64,000 nucleotides of DNA from Andrena cerasifolii. Its lineage: Eukaryota > Arthropoda > Insecta > Hymenoptera > Andrenidae. The notes under the pieces were generated by a model that saw only the letters and a program-made list of their open reading frames with translations, made no database searches and was not told the origin of the DNA. Shown here in pieces: positions 1-12,237 of the stretch (position 1 is its first letter; each line of letters begins with the position of its first letter). The stretch is taken from positions 9,796,001-9,860,000 of the forward strand of contig NC_135121.1 of the NCBI RefSeq assembly GCF_050908995.1, given 5' to 3'. The position numbers and the translations under genes were made by a program.

Positions 1-8
1 CCTGGTAA

Positions 9-223
9 CAGTAGCGCACTCAGGATTTCATCTTGAGGGAGCCGAGTTGAACGGATAAAATTGATTAGGTGATTAGCAAAATTTACTTAAAGAATAAAAT
101 CCAGTTCTCTTTTCTTTTCGCAAAGCTCTTGAATTACTTCAGACGTGGTTATATCAATCACATTTTTCCTTTTTCTGTGGGGGGTGCCAGGGGCCCTTGG
201 CCTCCCCTCTGGGTGCGCCACTG
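9..223. mobile_element. hAT-like MITE, copy 1
   Basis: The element is 215 bp, opens with CAGTAGCGCACTCAGG and closes with CTGGGTGCGCCACTG, which are near-perfect inverted ends. It is flanked by cctggtaa on the left and cctggtgt on the right, a 6-of-8 match for an 8-bp target-site duplication. CAGTG-type ends with 8-bp duplications are the pattern of hAT transposons. It is too short to code for a transposase. It resembles the element at 2633-2831, sharing a block around 'aggtgattag' followed by 'aaagaataaa'. The hAT assignment is inferred from end sequence and duplication length. Confidence 0.75.
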
Positions 224-2228
224 CCTGGTGTTAATACGCTGGAGGTCCTATTTTAATATCTGCGAATAGATCTGTCTTGGATTCAGAAAACACTGAGTAT
301 ATGGGGTGTAAAAGGGTGACAGGGCTGGAGAGTATAAGGACGAGAAGGAATTTGCATTCCATGTCTATTCACAGATTAAAATGGAACACCCTGTGTACAA
401 AATGAACACAATCAACACGTTCTACGCCACGTGGATGATCCGAGTCGGTACGTGGACCGCTTTCCTGACGTGTAGTATGTACTCATGTTCCGCCACTTGA
501 TATTCAAACACGGTAAGCACAAATCTGTGCCAGACGTACAGAATTGCGTCGAACGGGTTAATCGTGGCTCGTAAAGGAACGCTCAGCGGTTTTCAATACG
601 CAGCTCTTCTATTCTCTAAATCTTGTAAAGTCAGTGTTAAAATCAACGCTCTTACAAACACAGGGTGATAACAATCAAACACCAATGACCACGTCACAAA
701 ACCAAAGCCATCGAAGCACACTATTCCATCGCAAACCCTGTGACACTCCACGCCTACCTAAATTCGCCAAAAAAAGGAGCTTATTTCATGCAACAAAACA
801 AAAAGTTACAATTCCCAAGTCTACGAAAACTCTGACCAGAGATCTGCGAACAAAAAGAAAAACGGTGAAGAGCATCGTGTTCTGTGCTGCGAAAACGGGA
901 GCGTAACGGAAGAAGAAGAGCAAAACAACTGAGAAAAAAAAATGTCTGGGAGCTGATTACTGTTTGCAGGAGTCGCCTAGATTCGTCTACTGGGTGGCGC
1001 TAAACGATGCCAGGGGGTTTGTAGCGCGTTCGACAAGGGGGTAGCGGGGAGGAGATCTGAAGCTACTAAGGGGTTCGGGATTGTTGCTTGTTTGCTAGCT
1101 TTGAACCTGCTGTATGTAGATTTCGTCCTCGTTTATTCGCACGCCCAGGCGTTTCCCTTTCAGATGTTTCTGAAGCCGGGACCGTTGCTCCTCGTGCTGC
1201 ATCACCAGCCACAGCCAACTGGCGAGTGCAGGATTCTAATGGAATGTCAATTAGAACAATATTTACTGAGCCGAGGGTACACGAGTCGGCGATTAACAGC
1301 TAGCTGACTATCGCCTGCAATAGTAACGCGGGGATCTACTAGGCACTCGATCCAAAGCGATTTCTTACTCGACAGGGGCTCCCTATCCCCGGGTGACCCG
1401 AATTTTAACACTGCTTCGAGCCACTTAACTCGGGTAAAAGAAATGTCAGCCAGAGATCACACGCGGTAACAGAAAGCTCCCGAAATGCTCGTGTCGCGTA
1501 ACTTGGCCATGAGTCATGTTTTCTTCGCAGTTCGCCGGAATGCTCGCTTTTGCATATGCGTAACGTGACGCGGGACGGTTTCGTAAGCGAAATTTACTAC
1601 CAGCGCGAAAGGTATATATTCTATTTTATGAAATGCACTCGTGGTGTCCCGTGGCACGAAGTCGCGTGATGCGGCATCCTGATCGGCGCGGGGGCCGATT
1701 GCGCGCGAGAAGGACGCCTTTGGTTTCGCGAGAACCACCTCGTCCGTGGAGAAAGAATAGGGGAAGGACGGGACGGAGACACCGAAGTTCTGATAAGGCT
1801 CGCAATTGGAATACGAAACGAGGTGTCGAGATTGAACGTCCCCGAAGGCCAGCTGTATTGTGTGCAACCTCTTGCGTCTGCAGCGTGCCAGAACGTTCGT
1901 CTATCATCTTTCGCTTACGTGTGCGTCGGAGATAGGAGTGGAAAGGAAGGAGTACTCTCCCTTGTGTTCTATCGTTTGTGGTAATCGACGCCTGCAAGTT
2001 TCTCTCGCCATTGATCGTACACTTCCACGTGCCCGAGCTTGTAACAATTAGTACAAAAGTTTTGGGGATCAGGGGAGTTTCTGTCACTCGATTTGGGAAA
2101 CGTACCCGAATGGTAAGAACTTGTTCGAGAAAAGGGGACACTGATGATTACAGCGAAGATCAGAATGCAGAGTGCTGAGACAAATGCAGGCTGGGTTTAA
2201 TTATCTTCGGAGGATCGAACGACCTTAC

Positions 2229-5200
2229 CGTGATGTCGGCGTACGCGTGGGTCCAAACGACAGGGTGCACCGTGTCCTGGAGGACCATGGGCCGCGCGAC
2301 TACAGGGATGTATTTCAGCACCTGTTCCCGGACTTCCTCCTGGGTGTGCACGTGCGCGTAGTAGCCGCGATTCAAGCAGGCCATCCACTGGATCTCGCGG
2401 ACCTTCGTCACCTCTTTACCTAGGAGGAAAGTGAACACTCGCACGGGGATGTGGGTGTTGTTGTCCTGCCAGTTCCACGCTCGGAAAACCTGCGGAAAGG
2501 AACGTTTGCTGCAGGTTGGATCGAGGAGGATTAAAGTAGACCTGGGAGCTAACGATTCCCGAGGTATCTATCATCTGCTCCGATGTAGATTAAAACGTAT
2601 GCCATTCCATTCAGAAAAGTAATAACGTAGAGCAGTGGCGCACTCAAGATTTAATCTTGGGGGGAGCCGAGTTGAAGAGTTAAAAATATTTTTAATGCAA
2701 ATTCAATACAATTCATTAGGTGATTAGAGAAATCTATTTAAAGAATAAATTCCAGTTTTCTTTTATTTTTACAAAGCCCCTATTTTGGGGGGGTGCCATA
2801 GCCCCTTGGCTCCCCTCTGAGTGCACCACTGAGGTAGAAATCTCTGGCTATCAAATTCTAACAAAATTTAAGAACGACGCTCGTTACTCGACTCGCGAGC
2901 CAGTATCCGCCTTATTACTCCACTTGAAGCAAACCGCCGCCTAAGGATCCTCCCATCCACAGTTTCCTCATCGTTTCTCCAACTTGGCCGCGTAACGAGG
3001 CACCACGTAATCGTGATGCAACCGTAATCGCGGCGTTATCGTTGACGATGCGTTCCCCGAGCATTCCACGGGTAGATAAGGAGGCAGCGATAGAGAGAGA
3101 GAGAGAGAGAGGGGTCTAGGATGCACCGAAGGGAGCGGCGAAGAACGAAGAAGAAGAGCCGCGAAGATGTGGGAGAGGAGAGGGAAGAGAGTAGAGGAGA
3201 CACGAAGAGAGAGACCAGCCACGATTCTCGTCTCTTCGAGTGGGATCTCATAAAACTGGAGAGCTGCTCGTGGAGGATAGTGCTGGAAACGCGACCTTCT
3301 TCCCCCTGGGGGGATAGTGAAAATTCGCGGGAGAGCCACTTAATTTTAGCAGGGCTTTACGAGCGAACAATCTCTCTCTCTCTCTCACTGAAGCGTCTGC
3401 TCGCGGTGCACCAGTATAAATTTTCTGGAAACAGCATGGAAACGCCTGCGATCACCATAAACGCGAGGGAAAATTGCGGAAGCTTGAATGGCCGGCGGGT
3501 GAAAATTAGAATTGCCAGCTAAAATGGGATACACGCGGCGCTCAACAACAGGATAATTAATTCAAGCAGCTGAAGAAGCCTAGGACGCTGGGGTATCCAG
3601 CACGGAGCAGCCGAGGACTATCCCTTGATGGATATCCTCAGCTGCTATTTATAGGACAGTTAGTTACTGCTAATTGCGCCACGAAAGTGCTGCAGAATTA
3701 TCGCTACAAATTCACTGCTATTCAACCTGATTAGGAGTGAATTTATTTCAGGGCGAACGAAGCGAGACGGCACCTCAGTCAGATTTCCCGGAACGCCGTC
3801 GGTGACGAGCATGATTAGCTGATTGCACGGCGTGTCTGCCCCGCACCCACGCGTCTCCCTGTAATTCCTCAGGAGGTTGAAGCCCCTGTTGAACGCCTCG
3901 GTCAGATTCGCCAGGCCCTCCGTCTTCACCATTGTGATCGCGTTCTTAAACGTTTCCACGTTCTCCGGAGTGGCTTGGATCAGCAAGTCCTTGAAGCAGG
4001 GCACCACGTCGTCGGTGTCGTTCGTGTAGCTCAGCACCGTCACGAAATCGTTGTTCGACAGGGTGTCCAGAATAGCGTTCACCGTTGTCCTGGCTGAACG
4101 CAGCGAACATAGAACGAAGTAAGATCTTAAATAAATAGAATCGAACACCCATGGTATTCTTTAACTAAAATGACTAAATAGAGGAATACTTTCTGCACTG
4201 AAATATCTATCCACGTTCATACATAACAAAGATTAGCTTCCACGGGTAATTCTCTAACAGTATAATCGTCATTACCGCGCTAATTACGAGGAGATCGCGT
4301 TAGCCGCGCGAAAGTGTACGCAATGCAATTGCATCGACATACTGCCCCCTCTCCCCTGAACGATGCAACCGAAACCTCAGACACGCTGCGCACTCCAGGT
4401 ATGCGTTACATAGCTTACACGAGACGACCGCAGCCTATTCTATCCCTGAGACTGATACAGCTCCCATGTCGAATCGACGTGGACTCCACCAAGGATTCCT
4501 AGGTCCTGGAATGAGTTGAACGTTTGAAAAACGAAAACGACCTCACTCACCGATAGTCTTCCCCATGCCAGTCATGCTGCCGCTGGTGTCCATCAGGATC
4601 ACCATGTCCTTGCTGCATGTCGCGGCCTCGATGAACCAGCTGCGCACTCGGCAATCATAAATGTCCACCTTTCCCTCATCTCCTCTGTCTTCTGCTTCCT
4701 CTTCGTCTCCTTCCTTCACGTACTCCTCCGCGCCCTCGTTGCTCTCGGTGAGATCGAGCCTCCACTGCATGGCTGGGTACTGCCGCAGCATCCCCGAGAC
4801 AGAGCCGAAATACTGCCACGACAGGGCCGGGTCTGACTCGTAGTTCTGGCGGAACACGGTGTCGAGGATCTCCGTCTTCTTAATGTCCTCCAGAACCGTC
4901 GGCGACATATCGTACACGTTCGTCGGTATATGGACCGACGAGAAGCTCGTGTTCACCGGTATGTTGTAGAAATGGGAGTCCGGCGTCAGCTCCATAGGCC
5001 TGCGGACAGTTTTACCATGTTCTATGTTGCTCTCTAGCGCACTTCGGCTGTCCAACCCTCGACCGATCGCCTTTAACATTCCCCAACGACCGAACCATTC
5101 AGACCGAGGCAGAGAATGCCAGACCCAATTCGCCGGCAGATCGTTCACCCGCGAATCGATGCTAAAGACATTCGAAGCTCCTCACCCTAATTCCTCGCGA

Positions 5201-8200
5201 TGTCGCGAGCTCGGAGACTACATACATACTCGTCCACCTCGCGAACTATTGCGACCCGCATGCGACGACCACACCGTCGGATCGCTAACCCTTTGCGATC
5301 CCTTGTTCCTTATTTCGTATCCCCTCCATGGTCACACCTTCTTATAATCACAAATTGGTCGCACGAGGTTCACTGCACTCGTGAGCTTTGAGTTACCAAC
5401 TTCGTATTTTTGAATCTTTCGATTTTTCAGTGATAACTGTACATGCGTAATGCTCTAATAAGGTGAATGTCCCAATGCCTGCTCATGTCCCCATTTCTGC
5501 TCATTTCGTATTTTTATAGTTGCAACAAAATAATTATAAACTATTTAAACATTTACTCAGGTGTTGCACGAGCTTGAGGCATACATACATCGCTATTTTT
5601 AGCAGAAATACGGACATTTAGAGTTATATATATTTAATTACAAATTACTAATAGTTAAACATCTTGAAATATCTTTCTTAAATAGTTTTTGAATTGCTTG
5701 ATTTATTATTAAAGAATTCATCAATTACTCTGCAAATTTTCATCGCAAACAAATTTTTTACACCTTCTTTATGACGAGTTACCTCTTAAATGAGCAGAAA
5801 TTGGGACATTCGCCTTGGTCTTTTTTTTAGAAAAGTAAAGTTTGATAAAATTTGATTTTCCACCGTTATGGGACAGAGCGATATTTTTTTTCGCGATAAA
5901 CCCCCTTTGGAAGTCATAAAGGCGCGGCATTTGAACTCGAGAAATTGCTCTTAGGGTGCGATGCACTCCGCGTGACCACGAAGGGTTAAGATCCCTTAGA
6001 GACCTGTAAACTCCAACGTTCTTCTCCATATTCTCCGGCAGGGTGGGCGATCTCTGGCCGGCCACGCGGCTGAACTTCCCCGAGACGTAGGTGAAATTGC
6101 CGTCCTCCTCGTCGTCCACCCAGCTCTCCGCGTACGCCTCGGCCTGCATTCGGATACAGGTCACCGCGTCCATCTTCCTCCGCAGCATCCTGCCGACGTT
6201 CTCGCTGATTATGCTCACCAGCTCCTCCCCGGACTTATCCTCCACCCGCGTGTTCATCGCTTTGTATTTCTGCAATTCATCGGGGCGCACGATTACGATA
6301 CGGTACCGCCCTTTCTTCGCGTTACGCCGCGGCGGACGCGTTATTAATTTCTTTCCTGGTCTCGAAACCGCGCCGCTCCTCCTGCAATCTGCTTTCCGGC
6401 GTCCCCGCTGCATTGTACTTTGAAGAATGTAAAATGGGACGAACGCAACTCGGCGTCTCGAGCGCGCTGATGAAGGACTTGACTCGAGCGCGGAGGAACT
6501 AGTACGACTTCCACGATTCAAGATTCTTTTTCAAATAACCGCTGGAAGATTGAGGAAAACAGCTGTGATTTTGTACATTAATATCGCGCTGTCGTCGCAA
6601 GATTTGAGGATTAAAATTCTTTAAAAAGTTTGAAGCTTAAATTGATTGGAAGAAGATGCTTCGTGTAGACGACTTGCAGGGGTGGCCTTGTGAAATATGT
6701 AAGCCGCGTAACATAGCGCAGGTCGCGCGTGCCCGATTTGGAGCGTCTAATGGGAGCAATGGCCCATTGTATTTCAAATCTTGGCTTGCTACTATTAATA
6801 ACGACACCCACGAGGTATGCCGCGGTGATGCAATACTACGTTGCAGCATTGAGCATCCTGCTCAATGGATCCACTTCCGGGTCGAAAATGGTAAAACAGT
6901 TTAGGGACAGCTTTCATTCGTGTGCTAGAACGGTTCTTCGATTTTCATACAGACTAACGAGTCTCGTGAGACATAAAGCAGCTGTGGTCATCAGATTCCA
7001 ATTTTGGAAATTTAAATGTTACGGGAAACGAGTCAAGGGGTGTTTCCATGTTGTAAAGTGAATGTCCCAATTTCTGCTCATGTCCCCATTTCTGATCGTT
7101 TCGTATTTTTCTTATTATTATATGCGTTACGTTTGTACTATAGTTGCAACAAAATAATACTAAACTATTTAAACATTTACGCGAGTGTTGCACGAGCTTG
7201 GAGCGATACATACATCGCTATTTTTCATGAGCAGAAATACGGACATTCAGAGCATTATATATTTAATTAGAAATTACTAATAGTTAACAATCTTGAAATA
7301 TCTTTCTTAAATAGTTTTTGAATTGGTGGATTTATTATTAAAGAATTAATCAATTACTCTGCAACTTTGATCACAAACAAATTTTTTGCACCTTCTTTAT
7401 GACGAGTTATCTCATTTAAGAGATAACTCGTTACAAAGAAGGTGTAAAAAATTGTTATATTTAAACGTATCTGAAAAATATTCGTGAAAAACAAGACCGT
7501 GTTTACTACTTGTGCGAAGAACGTCAGAAGTCCGAAGGACACACGCGTCACTTAAATAAGGAAAGCTCAACAAGTGATCAATTTACGTAGCAACGCACCA
7601 CTCACCAGAGATGAGTCGCGAACGTGTCGCAGGCGTCATCTGTGCACGGAACCCGCGCTTAAAACTCCCCTACCCGTACTTTCCAAGTGTGGATCACTGT
7701 TAGCTATAATTCACGCGACGCAGAATTCGCTATTCGACTTTCCGCGCACATCCAATCGCAGTTCCATCGATAACCACCCTCGGCGAATTAATTACCCTCT
7801 CATCGAAGGGTTACCACCGCAACCACGGTTATCACCAGAGCAACCGTTTAACACGCTCGTTTATCGTAGGTCGATACATCACAGCCGCCATTTATCTCCC
7901 CGAAATTCCGTCTCCAACTCCGTTTAGACGGATTTCTGCTGATTTCAATAGTTATCAATTGATGTTCTATATGCCCCGTGTTAATTCCTACTCTCCGCAT
8001 CCGTCGCTTCGTCCCTTTCTCGCCTGCCGCTGCGCCCTCGCGCTCTTTTCTTCGTTAAGTGGCAATAATCGTGTACGAGGGCGTAACGAAAATAGTCGCG
8101 GCGATCAGCCGATGCTAACGGAGGGACGGGCGAAAGAGAGAAAGAGAGGGACAGGAAGAGGGCACGCGATCGCGCGTGTACACGTGCGTTTAACGTTCAC

Positions 8201-9025
8201 GCGCCATGGGAATTAAACTCACCATTAATAGCTCGTCTGGCCGAGCCACCTTCTCCGCGAGCTCCCACAATTCGGCGCCCAAGGTGTCCGCCCATTGTGC
8301 CACTCTGCAACAAACAGCGAACGATTGCTGTCAGGCGAATTCCATGGCAAGAATGTTTCTTAATTACCGGCCAAGGGAACCGTTGCCCTCTCCGCGATGC
8401 TTCGGCAAGTACAGGCACGTAATAACGGCGCGGTTGAACGAGAAGCTTACTGATCTTCGGTACACGATCGATTATTAAAAATCGCGACCCGAGGTTGGCA
8501 AGGTTCCACCGCGAACTAAATCCGTCAGCGAAAGTGGCGATACCTTTCGCCGGATGGGTAAACAAAAACAAGACGTGACTCGAACGTGCATCTCGATATT
8601 GAATGGAGAGCGAGTGAAATCGATAATGATCGAAGAATTTGAAATTGGGAACGCGAGCGGTTTAGGGAGACCGAAATAGAGATCATTTTATTATATAAAA
8701 TCGGGGAGATTTCCACGCAAATAACTGACAGATAACTAGCAGAAGATACATTGATGTTAACCCTACCTTCGCGTGCTACCGGGAATACGCCAAGTATCGA
8801 TTATACTTACGTTCCTTTCGACGAAACGTACCTTCGTGCTTCTCACTTCGAACACTCCGCTGTAAGTCTATCCCGACTTACTCGGACTCTAATTTTCTTT
8901 ACAGACTAAACTACGAACTATTTTAAACTCGCTAGAGTTACTCACACGAGCATGTCTCTGGCGGAGCAGCCGGCGCATAGGAAGCAGGCGAGAAGAATCG
9001 AGGAGGAGGCGATCCCGGATCGCAT
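2229..9025 (-). CDS. Voltage-gated calcium channel alpha-2/delta subunit, N-terminal part (C-terminus outside window)
   Basis: This extracellular, membrane-anchored auxiliary subunit promotes surface delivery of high-voltage-activated calcium channels. Coding exons, 5' to 3' on the minus strand, are 9025-8946, 8304-8223, 6269-6004, 4999-4551, 4093-3774 and 2489-2229. All phases join, giving 486 codons without a stop. Exon 1 encodes a signal peptide (hydrophobic ILLACFLCAG). Exon 2 has the WADTLGAELWELAEKV helix typical of the family. Exon 4 carries the VWA_N region (VNTSFSSVHIPTNVYD, then DPALSWQYFGS) and opens the VWA domain with an intact MIDAS, DTSGSMTG, near residue 280. Exons 5-6 complete VWA and end with MACLNRGYYAHV and ARPMVL. 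The donor after exon 3 (CAG|GTCTCT) is weak and that join is the least certain. The Cache-type and C-terminal delta regions must lie left of position 1. It resembles Drosophila straightjacket, but paralogue identity is not settled. An acidic insert lies between VWA_N and VWA. Confidence 0.92.
2633..2831. mobile_element. hAT-like MITE, copy 2
   Basis: This 199-bp relative of the element at 9-223 starts CAGTGGCGCACTCAAG and ends CTGAGTGCACCACTG. The flanks are acgtagag and aggtagaa, 6 of 8 identical, consistent with a decayed 8-bp duplication. It lies in the intron between the last two visible exons of the alpha-2/delta gene. It has no coding capacity. Confidence 0.75.
3092..3113. repeat. GA microsatellite
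   Basis: A run of about ten GA dinucleotides lies in the intron of the alpha-2/delta gene, next to purine-rich sequence. Confidence 0.9.
5461..5815. mobile_element. TA-flanked MITE (AGGTGAATGTCCC family), copy 1
   Basis: The 355-bp element starts AGGTGAATGTCCCAAT and ends ATTGGGACATTCGCCT, inverted ends of at least 16 bp. It is preceded by TA and followed by TG, fitting a TA duplication with one change, so a Tc1/mariner-type MITE is inferred. Near the left end, the unit 'ccatttctgctcat' is repeated in tandem. The interior is AT-rich and non-coding. It sits in the alpha-2/delta intron between the exons ending at 6004 and starting at 4999. Confidence 0.8.
7056..7455. mobile_element. TA-flanked MITE, copy 2, right end replaced by a palindrome
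   Basis: The left end (aagtgaatgtcccaat, after TA) and the interior match the copies at 5461 and 12681. At about 7418, where the others continue to the right terminal repeat, the sequence turns back on itself. The segment around 7383-7418 (ccttctttatgacgagttat) is followed directly by its near-perfect reverse complement up to about 7455. The right terminal repeat is absent. The copy lies in the second intron of the alpha-2/delta gene. Confidence 0.7.
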
Positions 9026-11175
9026 TGTTCGCCACCGAAATTCCACTTGTCGTCGTGCAATCGTACAAAAGCCACACGCGAGCCTCGCCGCATCACCTCA
9101 TCCTGTTTCCCTCGAGCACACGAGGCGGCACGTTCGCGTCCACCTTGGCGTTTCGAGCCTCTTTACTCGAGGTGTCCCGATTATTTTTGGTGCAGGAACC
9201 GGCGCGCCGTCTCGCAAACCGACGAGCCACGAAACTCGGCTCCTCCCGCGTGGTCCCGTGTATTTATAAAATTCTGGCCCCCGACTAGACTGCGATCGCT
9301 TCCTCAACGTTTACTCGGTTACATCAGCGCACATGGAATGTAATTTTTTTATCCTCCAAAATATATCGCACCCCATGGGAACAGGCCCCTAATCATTCTT
9401 TACCCAGATTTTCCAAGAGCAACGAGCAAATGTAAAATTCACAAGAAAGTGCGCAGACATCTCTGCGAGACAAGGGAATGCGCTGTGAATACGAGGACGT
9501 AATATGAATCGAATAAAATGCATTGCACGTGGCAACTGATAATACCTGCGAATTGCTTACAGGATGCCTGCACCAGAGTAACCCGAGATCTCTGCAACCG
9601 TAGAAAAAATTGCGCACCAAGTTTCGTTCACGCGTGGATTCCAGCTGATAATGGCACTGAAGTCATCGCGTTATTGCACGGGTTTCTGTAAAGTCGACTC
9701 GTAGACGAATTCTAACGTTTCTAAGGACGCTTACAAAGGATGCTCTCGAAACGAGCGTGGTACACAAAATAATACCTAAACTGCGATGAAAGGACCGAAA
9801 CTTTGCCTGGTCATTTCCCATTTAGAATCTGAGATCCGCTATCGATCTCTGGATAATGAATTCTGACATGTAAACAGCGGACGCTCGGCGACTCATTCAA
9901 GGAGTTCAAAGAATCCTCCTTTCAGAAATGCACTATACGAAACTCGCGATCGATCAGCGCAGCGATATTTCGCGAAGCGATGAATAACCGAGCCGCGGCA
10001 GGCAAATAAAGTCGCACGTGTCGGTTACCGGAAGACAAAGTGTCTGCCATTGAAAGAACCGGAAGAATCTTCCTCTTAGAATTAATGAATGGAGGAACGC
10101 GCGATGTTGCCCGCGCGTGTCGCGGGCAAAAATTGCGATTGGCATAGCGTGCGTCCGTGCAATTATTAGCCAATAGAAATAATACGTCTTTCCTTTCGTG
10201 ACGACCGAGACCGCCGCCGCGACTGATAATGCCGGCATCGGCCTCTTTTATTAACCGATCCCCGTATAGCGTTGCGCGATAGGGGCGATCGACGGCCCAG
10301 TAACCCTTAAAGCGAGCCTCTGCCGGCGATTAAGTTGAAATGCGAGAGCGTTCGCGGGTAATCGTCGATAGCGTTCACTGATGTATAATTAGTAAGATTA
10401 ACTGCTCGCTGACGGTACGAATGCCACAGAAGGGCCCACCCGGTGATCTGCACCAAGCGCGAGCTGCTGCTGGACGTTGCTATTCAATGATTAATTTCCG
10501 TTTTGGAAGTTAATGCTGTCACGTTCGGCCGTTGTTAACCAGGGAGTCGTCGGCGAATTAGCTGATCATCGTAGGAAGCTCCGTCTCGAATTTATTCGAT
10601 GAAATTCGATGCGCGGTGGCACGGGACTTGGGTCACCCTGGGGACCGTATCACACGTACACGGGGTCCGTTTATGCGAAGATCGTAATATGAAGTCTTTC
10701 ACGTCTTTTAGGGGTCTTCCTTAAGTTACGTAAGGCTTTTTGAAAGGGCTCACGAATTTCTGGCGTTTTCTTAGAAGGGGGAGAGGAAGTCAGGTAGCGT
10801 CTTACGTATTATTTTCTTAACCCAAGTTTCTATATGAGCAGAGTAAAAAATGATGTTTCATCGCACACGCGAAATCGAGTTGAATAAAGAATTTTAATAA
10901 TTGGAAAAATGCAATGTAAAAAATATTATATAATGAGGGGGAGGGATTGGAATATAAAGTCTTGCGAATTCGTATACTGGGGAGGGGGTAAGCAATTGTC
11001 GAAATTGCCCTTACGTAATTTAGGGACGGCCCCTCACCATCAATACCGTCTATTTAGACTCTGTGGACAGAGGACGGGCGCCGCGGTCGATGAGAAACAG
11101 AGCTTTTTATACGAAAGTTGTATTTTTGCGTAGGTACCCAAAGCTTCGTCAAGTTCCTCCAAGCTCTAGATAGTA
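9026..11175. other. Non-coding stretch upstream of the alpha-2/delta gene
   Basis: The part nearest 9026 probably holds the promoter and 5' leader of the minus-strand alpha-2/delta gene. I found no convincing coding exon on either strand, only short overlapping open frames without domains. The stretch at 10090-10560 is rich in homeodomain-like TAAT and ATTA words, but nothing can be assigned. Confidence 0.4.
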
Positions 11176-11643
11176 GAGGAAGTGCAGCATATTTGGAATA
11201 CTGTTGGTAATTTGGAATACCGTAGTATCTAATAAACTACCAACGCTATTTAATTTGTAACACCGTAGATAATAGGGGCTAATGATCTGTTAACTAATCA
11301 CCAGTGGCGGGTTTAACAAGACGGCTGATGAGCAGGTACTGCCTAGGCCCGCAAAGAAGGCCCTTGCAGGGCCCCATGACCAAAAAAAAATTATAATTAG
11401 GTATAGGTATTCAAAACACTGCATTTTTTTTGTACTACTACACTTGGCCCGTTTTTAGTAAACTACCTCTTCATTTCCCCCCCAAAATGGGCCCCTCGTT
11501 TGTTACCTGGGCCTTTTTTCTTAAATCCGCCACTGCTAATGACATTTGTGGATGAACCGCCATTTCGATATTTTCGACTTAATCTGCCGTAATTTTTTAT
11601 TAGTCTTAAACAAACTGGTATTCCAAATATACTGTACTTCCTC
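11176..11643. mobile_element. TA-flanked MITE carrying a nested hAT-like MITE
   Basis: The outer element starts GAGGAAGTGCAGCATATTTG and its other end, read in reverse complement, starts GAGGAAGTACAGTATATTTG. The arms match over about 28 bp. Both ends abut TA (11174-11175 and 11644-11645), as expected for a TA duplication. Removing the inner element at 11302-11535 and one copy of its duplication leaves an outer element of about 226 bp. Confidence 0.7.
11302..11535. mobile_element. hAT-like MITE nested inside another MITE
   Basis: The 234-bp element starts CAGTGGCGGGTTTAA and ends TTAAATCCGCCACTG, near-perfect inverted ends. It is flanked by ctaatcac and ctaatgac, a 7-of-8 match for an 8-bp target duplication. 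This is the clearest hAT-type insertion in the window. Its interior differs from the elements at 9 and 2633, so it is a different family with similar terminal nucleotides. It has no coding capacity. Confidence 0.85.
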
Positions 11644-12160
11644 TACTTACTGTTTGAGAGCAGATCCCATCTACAAAGTGCCGTGTAAAGACAGGCTGCT
11701 ACTTTTTGCTACTTTATCTGTTAGTAATACATAATCACAGCATGAAACCGCATGAAACGCAGAAATTTCTCGCTATTTTTGCGTACCCTCCACTTCATAT
11801 CACTTTGTAATAGTTTTAGTTTGTAGAGACAGTAAAACTGTATGTAGAGGGGTTACTTGCCCCACCCTAAATACGTCTCTGCGCGGGAGGACAGGACAAG
11901 CGAATACAGCGAATATCTCGGAATACTCGGGTTTACATCGCGTTCGTAATTCCCCCACTCTCCCTTATATTTATTAATCACTTGAGGGTCTTCCAGTACC
12001 ACTTAACCAAACTTATCATCCTACGCCGCTTAATTATCGCTGTTTAAAAACTGGTCACGCTACAATTAATGCCAGAAAATTGTAAACATAACTTAAATGC
12101 TACGTAAAAACGTAAGACAAATAACTGTGCCGCCTCTCTCTTCCTCTCGCGCCCTCATTT

Positions 12161-12162
<2 letters not shown>

Positions 12163-12232
<70 letters not shown>

Positions 12233-12237
12233 TCTCT
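12163..12237. repeat. Compound CT / CA microsatellite
   Basis: About 25 CT units run directly into about nine CA units, followed by a few more CT units. The tract is intergenic, and any open frame through it is an artefact of the repeat. Confidence 0.97.

Noticed and set aside
1626..2141. 171-codon minus-strand open frame
   Set aside because: No recognisable domain or splice context, and frames are open on both strands here. It does not continue the alpha-2/delta protein, whose next exon should follow the donor at 2229.
5769..6521. 250-codon minus-strand frame read as one protein
   Set aside because: Only 6004-6269 is exon. The remainder runs into intron and into a MITE at 5461-5815.
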